This document shows positions 50,281-62,064 of a stretch of 64,000 nt of DNA, piece by piece. Source of the stretch: Styela clava (lineage: Eukaryota > Chordata > Ascidiacea > Stolidobranchia > Styelidae); contig NC_135250.1 of NCBI RefSeq assembly GCF_964204865.1, positions 28,635,395 to 28,699,394 on the forward strand, given 5' to 3'. Each line of letters starts with the position of its first letter. Position 1 is the stretch's first letter. A program made the position numbers and the translations under genes. The notes below the pieces were generated by a model. That model searched no databases and had not been told where the DNA came from. It worked only from the letters and a program-made list of their open reading frames with translations.

Positions 50281-50500
50281 CCCAGGACCGTCAGTACCTT
50301 ATGGAAAATGAAAATGTTAGTAAAAACTGAGTTGTGCTAGTCACTACATGCAAAACTAATTGAGAGATTAGCATATTATTCCTCCTACTGCCTACTTCTT
50401 TACCCTACTTAGACAATTTATTGTTATTTTATTACTGACCGCGGGTTAGGCATTTATCAAAATAATTATGCAATCTTCCCCAAAATCTCCCTCGCAAAGA

Positions 50501-50752
50501 TCAATAATAAAACAAGAATACCGCTCCAGACGTAGCGATAATAATGTTCGCCGCTGTTTTAACCGAGATCATTTCATTATCAGCTGCGTCATAAGTGTCG
50601 TCGCTATGGTGATGATGGCTATGAGGGGACTGGGACTTGCCCATTTCGTACTCCATGTGATATTGCAGTGAATTTAGGAGATTCTTTAGATTTCTCACTA
50701 CTGGATTTGCCAGTTGAGCTGATGTTTCATCACTGGTTTCGAAAAGACGCAT
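50501..50752 (-). pseudogene. Small membrane protein, copy 4, C-terminally deleted
   Basis: 83-codon frame. A deletion of roughly 125 bp joins 'AATAAAA' to 'CAAGAATACC' and removes the end of the hydrophobic segment and the tail, which becomes FYY. At least five amino-acid changes against the other copies (E39K, T43P, D54Y, D59N, I69N). These fit relaxed constraint. Confidence 0.6.
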
Positions 50753-51576
50753 ATCTAGATGATAAAATTATAGACTTTCATGACCGAGACTCGTGTTCCT
50801 ATCTGCTACGTTTTATTGAGTTATGTGTTTATGGCTAGTATGTACAGAAACGTTAGAGAATACAATTCGTAATGAAGGTGTGACACAACCTATTTGGACA
50901 ACTCTCAATCTAGTAAAAAATGTCAGCAAAAAAAATAGTTAGTTACAAGATTAGAATTTGTTCATATTTAAAGTAAAAGCTTCCAATGATTACTTGCTAC
51001 TTGTACTGAGGAATATGCCACATCATGCTTCAGATATCTTCTATTGTGGTCACTCCTTACTCATGAAGTATCGGTTACCGATAGCATAATTGAAAGTCTA
51101 AAAATAACAACAGAGCGAAACTTAATTGTATGAACTCGAAAATCGCACAACGGTACAGGTACAGAAAAACCTTAAATTATCAAATTTCATGAAAAGATCG
51201 GAAGAAAGGCGTGACGAAGCGTTTGATTGCGACAGAGTTAAAAATAAAAAATAAAAATTTTAGGTCGATTGAACATTCAATTAAAACAAAAGCGTTTTTT
51301 TAAAAAACCATGTTGCATTACACATACCATTCTCTCCTTTAGCCCTGTTGGACAGGAAGTGTATATATGAATAATTTGTAATTTTTTCGCTGTTATTGTT
51401 TTCCTTGTACAAAAAGTAATGGAAGAACAAATTTTTATTTCGTCATACTTTACCGTCTCTGTCAATCACACGTTTCTGTCTCGATTTATATTTATATTTC
51501 AGTATTTCAATGGTCATCATTTAATTTTATCCAATTTCAATTTTTTATAGTACTATTTTTATTATTATTCTTTCAG

Positions 51577-51716
51577 TACCGTCTCAATGGAACCTCGAGA
51601 TGAAATGTCCTACACTTGTGCCTCCATACAAGAACTGATGAGACATCAGATTCTGTTCCCACTAAGTGCCTTTCATAAAACGAACGAAAATGCGACACTG
51701 AATGAATAAAATATCC
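51577..51716 (+). pseudogene. P450 exon 8 fragment (gene-2-like)
   Basis: After a good acceptor (TTTCAG at 51571-51576) it reads MEPRDEMSYTCASIQELMRHQ, then PLSAFHKTNENATLNE and a stop. The ExxR (ELMR) is still there. The 5' end (GEDG) and the 3' end of the exon are deleted. About 140 bp of gene-2-like intron 7 precede it, beginning near 51432. Confidence 0.9.
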
Positions 51717-52216
51717 ATTGGTTACTATTTTGTGGTTTATATTCCAGATGTCTTTAACAAAAGATAAGTTCTGACGATTTATGGAAATAGCTTTTAGAAG
51801 TATTTTTAAATTGCAACCCATAGAACTGCATTACGACGTTGAGCAGTCAGCAATCTTCTTGCACATAACCATCGAAAGTATTCGGAAACGACAGCAAATT
51901 GGTTTAAACATTAGATTTTGACATTGCAAGTGGGACTTCTTTGGTAGAAAAGAGGGGTCAAAAAATTCATAAAAATTCACACTTATATATTATAAACCTT
52001 TCATCCTCTCAAAAATAAAAACTTAAGTTTTTTATGAGGCGTTTTTCAAAACAAAACTCCGGGAAAGTGTCGATCGATAAGTCAAGAAATTCTATATCGT
52101 TCGTGACTTTCAAAGCATTTTCAAAACACCCCGGGTAAACTACACGCACCTTCAACTTAAAATTTAATTTCAAACTGAATTGCCAACAGGGTTAAGTTCG
52201 TCGAGTTAACTCTTAG
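51685..52216 (+). repeat. Ancestral-orientation copy of the inverted 532-bp segment
   Basis: End of exon 8 plus intron 8 in the same orientation as in gene 2. It is the uninverted counterpart of 32790-33321, 35406-35937 and 38068-38599, and has the same length, 532 bp. Confidence 0.87.
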
Positions 52217-52308
52217 TTTAACTTCATACTATCATGCGCACAAGTAGGAAATAAATTATTGAAAATTAATATTTATTTAGCAATAATATTATATTTCTGT
52301 ATTTTAAG

Positions 52309-52372
52309 TCGTTCCGAACATTTGGGCAGTTCATTATGACCCAAAATATTGCGAAAATCCGAGAGAATTTCG
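52309..52372 (+). pseudogene. P450 exon 9 stub
   Basis: Reads VPNIWAVHYDPKYCENPREF, then breaks off inside the minisatellite at the PERF motif. It has fewer substitutions from gene 2 than the triplicate copies (PNIW and HYD retained). The heme loop and everything after it are gone. Confidence 0.88.
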
Positions 52373-53349
52373 AACAGACGAACAGACGAACAGACGAACA
52401 GACGAACAGACGAACAGACGAACAGACGAACAGACGAACAGAAGAACAGACGAACAGACGAACAGCCGAACAGACGAACAGACGAACAGACGAACGGACG
52501 AACGGACGAACAGACGAACAGACGAACTGACGAACTGACGAACAGACGAACAGACGAACAGACGAACAGACGAACAGACGAACAGACGAACAGACGAACA
52601 GACGAACAGACGAACAGACGAACAGACGAACAGACGAACAGACGAACAGAATCACTAACAGACAAACAGACGAACAGACGAACAGACGAACAGACGAACA
52701 GACGAACAGACGAACAGACGAACAGACGAACAGACGAACAGACGAACAGACGAACAGACGAACAGACGAACAGACGAACAGACGAACAGACGAACAGACG
52801 AACAGACGAACAGACGAACAGACGAACAGACGAACAGACGAACAGACGAACAGACGAACAGACGAACAGACGAACAGACGAACAGACGAACAGACGAACA
52901 GACGAACAGACGAACAGACGAACAGACGAACAGACGAACAGACGAACAGACGAACAGACGAACAGACGAACAGACGAACAGACGAACAGACGAACAGACG
53001 AACAGACGAACAGACGAACAGACGAACAGACGAACAGACGAACAGACGAACAGACGAACAGACGAACAGACGAACAGACGAACAGACGAACAGACGAACA
53101 GACGAACAGACGAACAGACGAACAGACGAACAGACGAACAGACGAACAGACGAACAGACGAACAGACGAACAGACGAACAGACGAACAGACGAACAGACG
53201 AACAGACGAACAGACGAACAGACGAACAGACGAACAGACGAACAGACGAACAGACGAACAGACGAACAGACGAACAGACGAACAGACGAACAGACGAACA
53301 GACGAACAGACGAACAGACGAACAGACGAACAGACAAACAGACAAACAA
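52372..53349 (+). repeat. Large AACAGACG minisatellite (~980 bp)
   Basis: About 120 copies of an 8-bp AACAGACG unit, perfect over most of the right part. Variants cluster in the first 300 bp (AACAGAAG, AACAGCCG, AACGGACG, AACTGACG and an 'AATCACTAACAGACAAAC' break near 52650). The 8-bp period is not a multiple of three, so long frames run through it on both strands. They are not genes. Confidence 0.95.
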
Positions 53350-53390
53350 ATACCTATCAACATACTTACCAATCAAAATTGATAAGTAAT
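53350..53390 (+). repeat. Palindromic end of the repeat element
   Basis: Link 'TACCTATCAACAT' and an imperfect palindrome at 53364-53387, matching 39340-39363 and the inverted copy at 324-347. Confidence 0.85.
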
Positions 53391-56180
53391 GATTTAATTA
53401 TTACAATACAAAATGTCCTTGTACATAGGAAATCAGCAAATAAAACAAATTATATTTAAAAAATGTACTTTTAACGATAGCACTTGACAAAAAATAATTT
53501 TCTGTGTAAAAATGAACTTTTACGGGGACTAAAAAAAATTTGTAAAATTAACTTCCATTTATTCGTTTCATTCTTTCTTTTGTAACGCTACCAACAAGAC
53601 GAAATCGTTTAGCAATTACGACAAAATATCCAAACATAATTTTTTTTTTAATTTATGAATAATTAGGAATCAACTTTCATATAAAAATTTTATAAATTGC
53701 AGATAATAACCTATTTTTATGATTTGTATCGTTATCAAGTAATTTTCTCAGAAAACAATTGACATCAATGACATAAGAAATGATAACGATGTATAATATT
53801 TGTCTTTGAAGTACATGTTATAATTCTTAATTAAAAGAAAATTTTTAATAAAACAATATTTCATTTCGTCTCATCACATGATGTAATAAAATAGGTATGC
53901 AATGCCAAACTTGAGTTATCACGCTCTCTCCATATTATCGACAAAGGTATTAGTGAAAGTTTGTAATATTATTCAACGATTTGCACGTCTTTTGCAAGAG
54001 ACAAACTCGAAACAACAGCGTAAATCACCTTTACTATTATTCTAAAATTTTTGGGGTTTGGAAGAAAGAACGATTGTATTTTAATTTACTTTTCGCGATT
54101 TTCTCCGTACATGAAATCACTGATGGTAATAGGAAGTTGCTGTAATTTGAGTTGCTGTAATCTTCGTTTTTGGCGAGGGCACCAAAACCATCGAAAAAAC
54201 TAATATGTGGCATTTAGTAAAGAAGTTAAACAAAATGCGGCAATAATATTTTTGCAGCGTCCGAATAAATATTGGTAACCGCAGACGAGACGGATTTTTT
54301 GACAAACCGTGTTCTACATATATATGTCATTACTTACGTAAGCAAAGTCTACGCGCCAATAAAATGTAAACGATATATATTATGCTTACGTTGCAAACTT
54401 AAAATAAATATTGTTTGTCAAACAGATGTCGCAATACAGTAAAAATTGCAACTAAGATATGCTTTTCTAAAATGTTTCGATATAAAGAGGCGATAGATAC
54501 TTCAATGTATAGACACGAAAGTCCATCGTCTGTCTATGACAGTGCAGTTGGAGTCAGACCGGGAGTGGGAGTGATCGTATGTGATAATTTCATCGTTTTC
54601 GTCGGAGCCGGGGTCAAATTTTCCAAATTTACCGATTCAGAATTAAAATTTTAAAATTCTTGACATTGCATTATGATCCAGCATTTCAAAGTTTTAATAG
54701 TAATAAAGTACACATTTCTAAACAGATGAACACATCATTGAAATTAAAGAAGGCGTTTTATTACCGAAATTTCAATTTTTTGAGAAGTCGCTGAAGTCGT
54801 GGTAAAAATTCCTATTGAACTGAAGTCGTGACTAAAATCGGAGTCAAATAAATTTCAATTTGGATTAAAAATTTAAATCGTATATATTCTTTTTGTCAAT
54901 GAAAATCACAAAATACTTACGCTTTATACAAAAACACCTGGGCAAAGGCACGATACATTTTTGATAAACTAAAACACAGACACATGAAGATTGTAAAGAA
55001 TAAGACTTCTATTTTATTTGTTGCCCATGAAACAAACTATGTATCTACTAGACTAATTTTAATTTCTTGCTGTAATTTTGTAAACAAAATTATGAAAATG
55101 TAAATTTACAAACCGAGACGATGCGTTTAGCGGACCAAATGTGGGTCGGTTTAATTAAGTCAGTCCTAAACAGACTGAAAATCAGCACTAGCACTGAAAA
55201 TGTATAGTTGTAAGAGTAAATAAAATATCAAGCTTCATCACACTATAATCCCGAAAAAGTAATTGGCCAGTAGCCCAGGAATGAAGCACCGTAATCCATC
55301 AATTTTATCATCGCCCTCACGCTAGGTGAGGTAAAAACATATGTAATATGTAACTCGGAATGTATGAATGTACAAGCTTGCTAGTGAGAGAAGGTTAACC
55401 TCATTTATTGGTTAAATTTGGTGTTCTCTTTGTACGTGATTGACGTAGAAAATCTGCAAATGTGCAAAGTTGCCAAAACGTCGAATGGTTGCAATGCCAT
55501 GTTGTTGTGATTTTGAATGTGAGTAAGCGCATTCAGGTGACTAAGTAACATAATATTTGGGACCGTCTTCTATATAAAATGTGACATTTTTTCGACAAAC
55601 CCCAGTTGGCTATGACCATAAACTAGAATTCATACAGCTCTCAAAAGCCTAAATGCCGGAGGAAATGTTGGATAGCATAGAATTCTCCTATTTATCCATG
55701 GTGAGAAAGAAAACCCCATAAGACAGCTTATTAGTATGACGTACCACTGCATTTCGTCCAGTGCATCCAGTTATTCGTCTAATTAACTTATTTGGTAAAT
55801 GCGGACTGTGGACTTCGAAGAAATTGCATAATATCACAAAAATATTTACCACAAGGTATACTTTCTTAAATAAATACGGCACTGATGTAGCAAACAAATG
55901 TTTATACATTCCTTTCAGGCTTCTACTCCTAACTATGCTTTGTATAAAAAAAACGCTAGAAGCGAAGCTTTTTACGAAAGGATAGGAAAATTTTTTGGAA
56001 TTGAAATCGCCTTACAACTTTATTTCCTTTATTGCCTACATAACGTCTAACATTGTAGCTGTTAGTGAAAAACATTTTTCTAAGCGAAATTGCATTAAAA
56101 CACCGTTTTATTTGCAGAATTTGATTATTTCAAGCTCGTGTAAAATTAAACTCGTTGATATTGTTGAGAAGCCTTACAAC
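53391..56180. other. 5' spacer of gene 5
   Basis: Closely matches 39364-42223 upstream of gene 4, and more distantly the spacer upstream of gene 3. No gene recognised. TATAAAA near 55937 is a weak promoter candidate, also present upstream of gene 3 at 21911. Confidence 0.65.
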
Positions 56181-59100
56181 ATGACTGCTTTCGAATATAT
56201 CGACTACCCAACGGTTTTCTCTGGTGTGGCAGCGTTTATGCTATGCTGCTACTTACAGAAAAGACCAAAGAATTTTCCACCGGGTCCTCAAGGTCTCCCT
56301 CTTGTCGGGTATCTTCCGTTTCTTGGAAAAAATCCTGCGGAGACTTTAAGACAAATGAAAGAGAAATATGGATCTGTTATGTCTGTTCCATTTGGAAGTG
56401 AAAATTGGGTAGTTTTGAACGACTTTGACGTCATTCATGAGGTGAGAAAACGTTTAATGATTAATTCAAGATATGTTATAATTGAAGAGCATATAACGGT
56501 GTAAAAGAATTATCATTTAAATTTGATAAATTTTAATCTATATAATCGTTTTATGAACGATCTCATCGATTGTCTAATAATTGTCCTTCAAAATATAATC
56601 CACCAAGGTATTCAGACCAGCAAACCCCCAAAATGCAATCTGCGGCGCAATGCTTCATACTTTCATAACGAAGATTAAATCGACGCGTAATTTGTGCGTT
56701 GAGCAGCCTATACCGAATCTCGAAGCCATATTTCGATTTTCTTTTATTTGATTTGCTTACTGAATGTTTACTCAAAAAGGAAACTCATGACACTTGTAAA
56801 ATATTCTAGAATCTAGATAGATAAAAACTTTTGTGCAAATCGTTCAAGATTACTTAAACTTTTGGATACAATATACACAAACAGAAAGTCATGGCTTGAT
56901 TAAATTTTCTTCACTTTTACGAATAATCAAGAAAATCATGTTTTTTTTTGTCGGGTCACCCTGCTGACTTGAAATAATTCTATTCTTCTGTGACTTGGTA
57001 TAATTGTTCAGGCACTGGTAAAGCAGGGTGAGAAGTTTTCTGGACGACCTCATAACATTGCATACGATCTTATATCCAACGGTGGAAGTTTCTTTAATTT
57101 GGATTACGGCCCAACATGGAAAGCTTTGCACAAATTTGGCGGGGTTACGTTAAGAGGGTGAGTTATCAGTGACAATGAGTTATCAATATTATTCTAATGT
57201 ATCAAATATTCTCATATTTTCCACTCTTCAGCACTTAGTTGGTAGTAGCTAACAGTCACTAAAAGAGTATTGTTTTTTAATTTTTTAATTATTTTCTGTG
57301 CGATATTTCACCCCAATGTTTTGTTATTATTCCTTTAGGATGGATAGCCCGGAGATCAGGTTGAATACTCGATATGGTACTCAGCTAAAATCTTACCGGC
57401 TCATATGGCGCAATGGCTTTTTATTTGAATATTGCTTATTTGTTATAATTTCGATAATATGTAAAAATTATTTTATAATAGGGCTGGAGTAGGCAAAAAA
57501 GAAATGGAAGAAAATATTGTCGAAGAAACGAAGTTTTTGATAGAAACTTTGGCAACACAGAATGGACAGGCATTTCAAGTAATTTTCATAATGTTTGTTG
57601 ACATTTTTGTCGAACATTTGTTCAACATTTTTGTTGAAAGTTGAACCCCAATGAAACATACCAGGGGCTTCATATGGAAGGAAACCCAATACTGGCAAAA
57701 TAAAATGATATTAAAAGTGTAGCATATTTAATAGTAATGGCAAACCTCTAATAGATATTTGATCAGATTCAAACATTATATATAATAATATAGACTTTCG
57801 GATTCGAATTAAACATTGTAGTCTGTATAGGAGGAATCCTAGTGTGCCGCAGAACCCCTTGTTTAAAACCAGTAACATAAAACATAACCCATGTTATTTG
57901 AAACATATTTTATCGGGAACATAGTTTTTGTTCAAGATGTCATAGATTACGGAACAAGTTTGTGCCACCGTACACAAAAAAAAACATCCAAGTGTTCCTT
58001 TTTTGTGTTTTTCACAAATCAAAGTTAGGCGTATTGTGGAAATACCAAAATTTTGTTTTAGATCTTTAGCATTTCACATCGAATGCATTTCATGAAGGAC
58101 CAATCTTAATCACACAATACAGAATTAAAAGTTCAAAAATTGTACTATTTCACAGAGTTTGATTTGGTCATCCTTATTTCTTTCAGATGAAATTGACTTC
58201 GGCAGTATCGAATATTATCAGTCGGATAATATTAGGTTCAAGATTTGACTACAACGACAAAATGTTGAAACATATAATTGAAATGATGAAAAGAAAGTAA
58301 GTTTTATTTTAAATACAAAGGAGCAAAGCTTAAATATATACACAGGACTTTTGCTTAACACTAGCTAAAAACCATTATTAATTAGGATACTTTTTATGCG
58401 TAGTTAGGGAGGAATAAAGCTTTTCAAAACGGAAATTTGATAAAACAACTTGGGACACACCGGGTTAAACTGGAAAACGAATCTGGTACTACAGCCTACA
58501 TATCTCCGATATAAGCTCCATCAATTTTAAGTAATTTTGAACATTTGTAATCTTTTTTAAATTCACAGCTTTGAAGATACGCCCCATTCTCGTTTAATGG
58601 GAACGCTAACAATGGCTCCTATATTGAGGTTTATCCCTCCATTCCGCAATACTGCAAAGGTTACGGCTGATGATGCGGAATGCTTACTTGGTGAGAATAA
58701 TTGCCTATATTTGTCAAAATCTTTAGGGTTTTATCAGGTAGTATTGCGGCAGCGTGTCTTTTTATTTGCTTGTTTTAACCCAAACTTGTGCAGATAAGCA
58801 ATAAAAAATTATAGGATACATTTAGGATACATTTACAGAGAAATAAAAAATTTTAGAAAAGTTTTTATTTTCCTTTTTTTTCTTCTTTCCACGACGTTAG
58901 AACTGGAAAATTTAAAAATGAAAATAAATATTTCACGAAGAGAATCTTTTTTCATTCATCACTCCTAGTATAAGAGCCAGTGGCACTGATCATACAAATG
59001 CCCCACTGATATCCAACGACATGTAATATTAACCAACTTTTTTCAAGCAACCAAAATTTTCCGAAAACTTGAGTTTGATGTAGTGCTTTCATGGCGAAAA

Positions 59101-62064
59101 ACTACATATACCAAACAATCATTTTTACATGAGAGTCATTTTGACAGAAATTACTTCAGAGTGAGACTACTGCGCGTGTTTGCCATCAGCGACTTTTCGA
59201 AATTGTGGTGTATCTTTACTTTAAGCAAAATATAGTCTACCAAGATTTAATTTCTTGAATTACTTCCTACATGTACAAATAATACCGAGCGATGCTCCAA
59301 TATCAAATGCAAAAAAAAAACGAAAATTTACCCCGAAAAGGAAAAAATTGAATGTTTTTCTGGAAACAACAAGCGAACCAAGAGTAGTTTCAGTCCATCA
59401 ACAGGTCGGGTAACACGGAAATTATATCATCCTAAGTGCGTTTGGGAAAATCTGAACCTAGATATGTAACATACAATGCTAACATATAGTTAAATCTAAC
59501 GCTTCATCCACTAGGCAATCGTATCGGTGATCCCGAAGTATGTGAACCAAGATGGCAAACACCGAAACGTAGTATGTGTACCATGTTAGGGTTATGCCAT
59601 AATTTTATTTCAATTTTCCGCATTTTAGTTCTATTACGTGTTCGGGGACTAGCCAAGTGAATTCCATAGCATTTGTACCTAAAATTATGGCCTAATCCTA
59701 ACCTGGTACACATACTACTTTCCGGTGTCCGACATCTTGGTTCACATACTTCGGGAGTACCATCGTATCTATTATATATTTGCTAATAATAATCTCGAAA
59801 TTAACATGTATCCTGAATTGGTTTCTAGGATATGTGCGTGATTTTATAAAGGAACACGAGGCGAAACTTGACGAACTGGACATCCGAGACTTTACTGATG
59901 CGTTTCTCAGTGAGATAAAGAAAAGTCATAAAGATGACAGTGCTTTTAATGTAAGCATAGTTTATTAATAGCCGCGCAATAATTCACTGAATTTGAAACC
60001 CAATATTTAATATACACGAAATGATCACATAGATCTTGTTGTCAATAGGTCTCTGTGGTTGGTATTTTTACAGTATTTTCTTAATCATATGAAAAACACA
60101 ATCTCCCAGGCTTGTTACACCACCATGTCGCTTTTTAGTTTATAAAATTATTTATTATTATTTATATTCATGAACTTTTAGAAAAAAAAATATAATATTA
60201 TAAGCTTAAAGTGATGCAATTTTGACGAACCAGCAAAGCTTACGAGGTAATATATTTGAGTAATGTAATTTATATTATATTGTCTCTCACATTATATTTT
60301 TAGAAAAAGCAACTCATCTATTTCGTTCGCGATCTGTTCAACGCCGGAACAACAACCACAAGCAGCACATTAACCTGGGCTTTGTTAGCTCTTGCGCATT
60401 ACCCCAAGTATCAAGAAAAAATTGCGGAGGAAATCCAGGAAACTTTGGGTATAAAGTAGATTTTTTTCATCAATTTTTTTTTATACATGCTGCTTCACTG
60501 GGATATAATTGTCAAATAACTGCGTTTTTACATTGAATGTTAAGGCAGATAACTTTTTGATCTTGAACAACAAAATTACAGATCAAATCGAACCTAATGT
60601 ATACTTAGTCATATTTCTATCGAAAAAGAAATAAATATGCACAACAAAAGTTGAAATACCAAATTATCCAAATAAATTTATTCTTAATTAAAAAAGATTA
60701 ATTAGGGGCTTTTCAAAAAATAATTCATAATAATATTCATAATATTCATTCAATTTTTTTCAAAATATAATTTATCAAAATGAGTTTTCTGAGTTTTTGC
60801 GACAGCTCACTTTTGGCCTCGAAACTAAAAAAAAATTATTCTCGAAACATACTGCATGCTTATTTCGATAAATAACTATGTTCAGAATATATAAATTTGT
60901 ATATGCTCCATTAATATACAAATATCGTACTGGGACAGAATCTTGAAATCTGGGACAAAATCTTCCGTTTTGCTGTTCACGTTTAGTACTGACATTTGAC
61001 AAACTTTTAAAAATACAGCAATTTTACCTTCGTTTTTATTGTGTTTTGCCTTTTTGCAGGCGAGGACGGTATTACGTCAATGAAACATCGAAATGAAATG
61101 CCATTTACTTGTGCTTTCATACAAGAACTAATGCGGCATAGATTGTTGGCCCCAATGAGCGTGCTTCACAAGACCACCGAAGAAGCGACTTTGAATGGAT
61201 ACACTATTCCGAAAGACACGAACGTAAGTTGGCTAATGAATAGATTTTGTTATTCCGGTATTTGGAAATCATGATTTTTAGTTTGAACAAGACTTAAAGA
61301 CAGGGAGCTATTTACTATACGTTGTTACTATACAAAGAGGGACGATGCAGATCTACAAAGAGCTCGTGTTCATGTCCTAGTTTTGAATTGACATGAAATA
61401 TGTTTTGACAGTATACATGATAATGATGCACGTAGTCAAAGAGGATAATCTGCATTCCATCAATTAGAATATTTAAACTATAACGTGCCTAATTAGAAAC
61501 TTCAGTTTTGCCTAAGCTTTAGAATTGACTTTGTTGGCATAGCAGATAATTTATTACTGTTTGAAATTTTCTAGCCTTCACCGAACCCACATTTGTGCTT
61601 GAACAGATATTTGGCCGCATCAAAAGTGTGAAACACCTAATAACAAAAAATAACCGTTGGAATATTTATCAAAAAATATGGCACCTACAAATTTGAAATA
61701 GATAACAAATACATCATTATTAAAGCTTTATTCGAATATTTTTCAGATCGCTCCAAATCTCTGGGCAGTTCATTTTGACCCCGAACACTTCGAAAACCCG
61801 GAAGAATTTCGACCTGAAAGATTTCTTGACCGCGACGGAACATTTATCAAATCAAATCACGTGATCCCGTTTTCAATCGGTCCTCGACACTGTATTGGCG
61901 AACAACTTGCAAGGATGGAAATTTTCATTTTTCTGACCGGAATAATACAAAAGCTTAAGGTGGTGCCCGATCCAGAAAAACCACTACCATCTTTCTTTGG
62001 TGGGGGGCACGGCGTTGTATCATACGACCCTCCACCGTTTGATGCTCTTTTTGAACGCCGCTAA
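56181..62064 (+). CDS. Cytochrome P450, CYP2-like, gene 5 (9 exons)
   Basis: Exons: 56181-56441, 57012-57157, 57482-57578, 58187-58296, 58569-58690, 59829-59950, 60304-60448, 61060-61223, 61747-62064, giving 494 residues with no lesion. The start at 56181 aligns with genes 3 and 4. A one-base insertion upstream (GAGAAGCC against GAGAGCC) leaves an in-frame ATG at 55995 that would add 62 residues, which I treat as untranslated. Motifs: anchor 11-26, PPGP 33-36, W123/His127, AGTTTTSS 300-307 (Thr303 for the acid), E357-R360, FRPERF with PERF 412-415, FSIGPRHCIG with Cys438. The exon 7 donor is GTATAAAG, weaker than in the sister genes. Introns 4 and 5 are shorter than in genes 3 and 4. Intron 5 has the cleanest copy of the shared MITE. 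Likely an ER monooxygenase with unknown substrate. Confidence 0.93.
59526..59761 (+). mobile_element. MITE in gene 5 intron 5, with perfect 8-bp TSD
   Basis: Starts GGTGATCCCGAAGTATGTG and ends CATACTTCGGGAGTACC. It is flanked by perfect ATCGTATC repeats at 59518-59525 and 59762-59769. The right half is single, not doubled as in genes 3 and 4. It is orthologous in position to those elements, so it dates to before the duplications. Confidence 0.9.

Larger units (their letters stand above)
50281..53390. repeat. Fourth, ancestral-order unit copy
   Basis: A diverged relative of the 2.6 kb units. It shares the small minus-strand ORF, the spacer, the gene-2-like P450 remnant, the minisatellite and the palindromic end. 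Unlike the triplicate, it keeps exon 8, intron 8 and exon 9 remnants in normal P450 order, so it preserves the arrangement that existed before the inversion. Confidence 0.88.

Noticed and set aside
52266..53389. Long open frames (about 340-370 codons) on both strands over the 52-53 kb array
   Set aside because: They are translations of an 8-bp tandem repeat (NRRTDEQT- or SVRLFVCS-like). Stop-free frames are expected in all phases, and there is no start context or domain.
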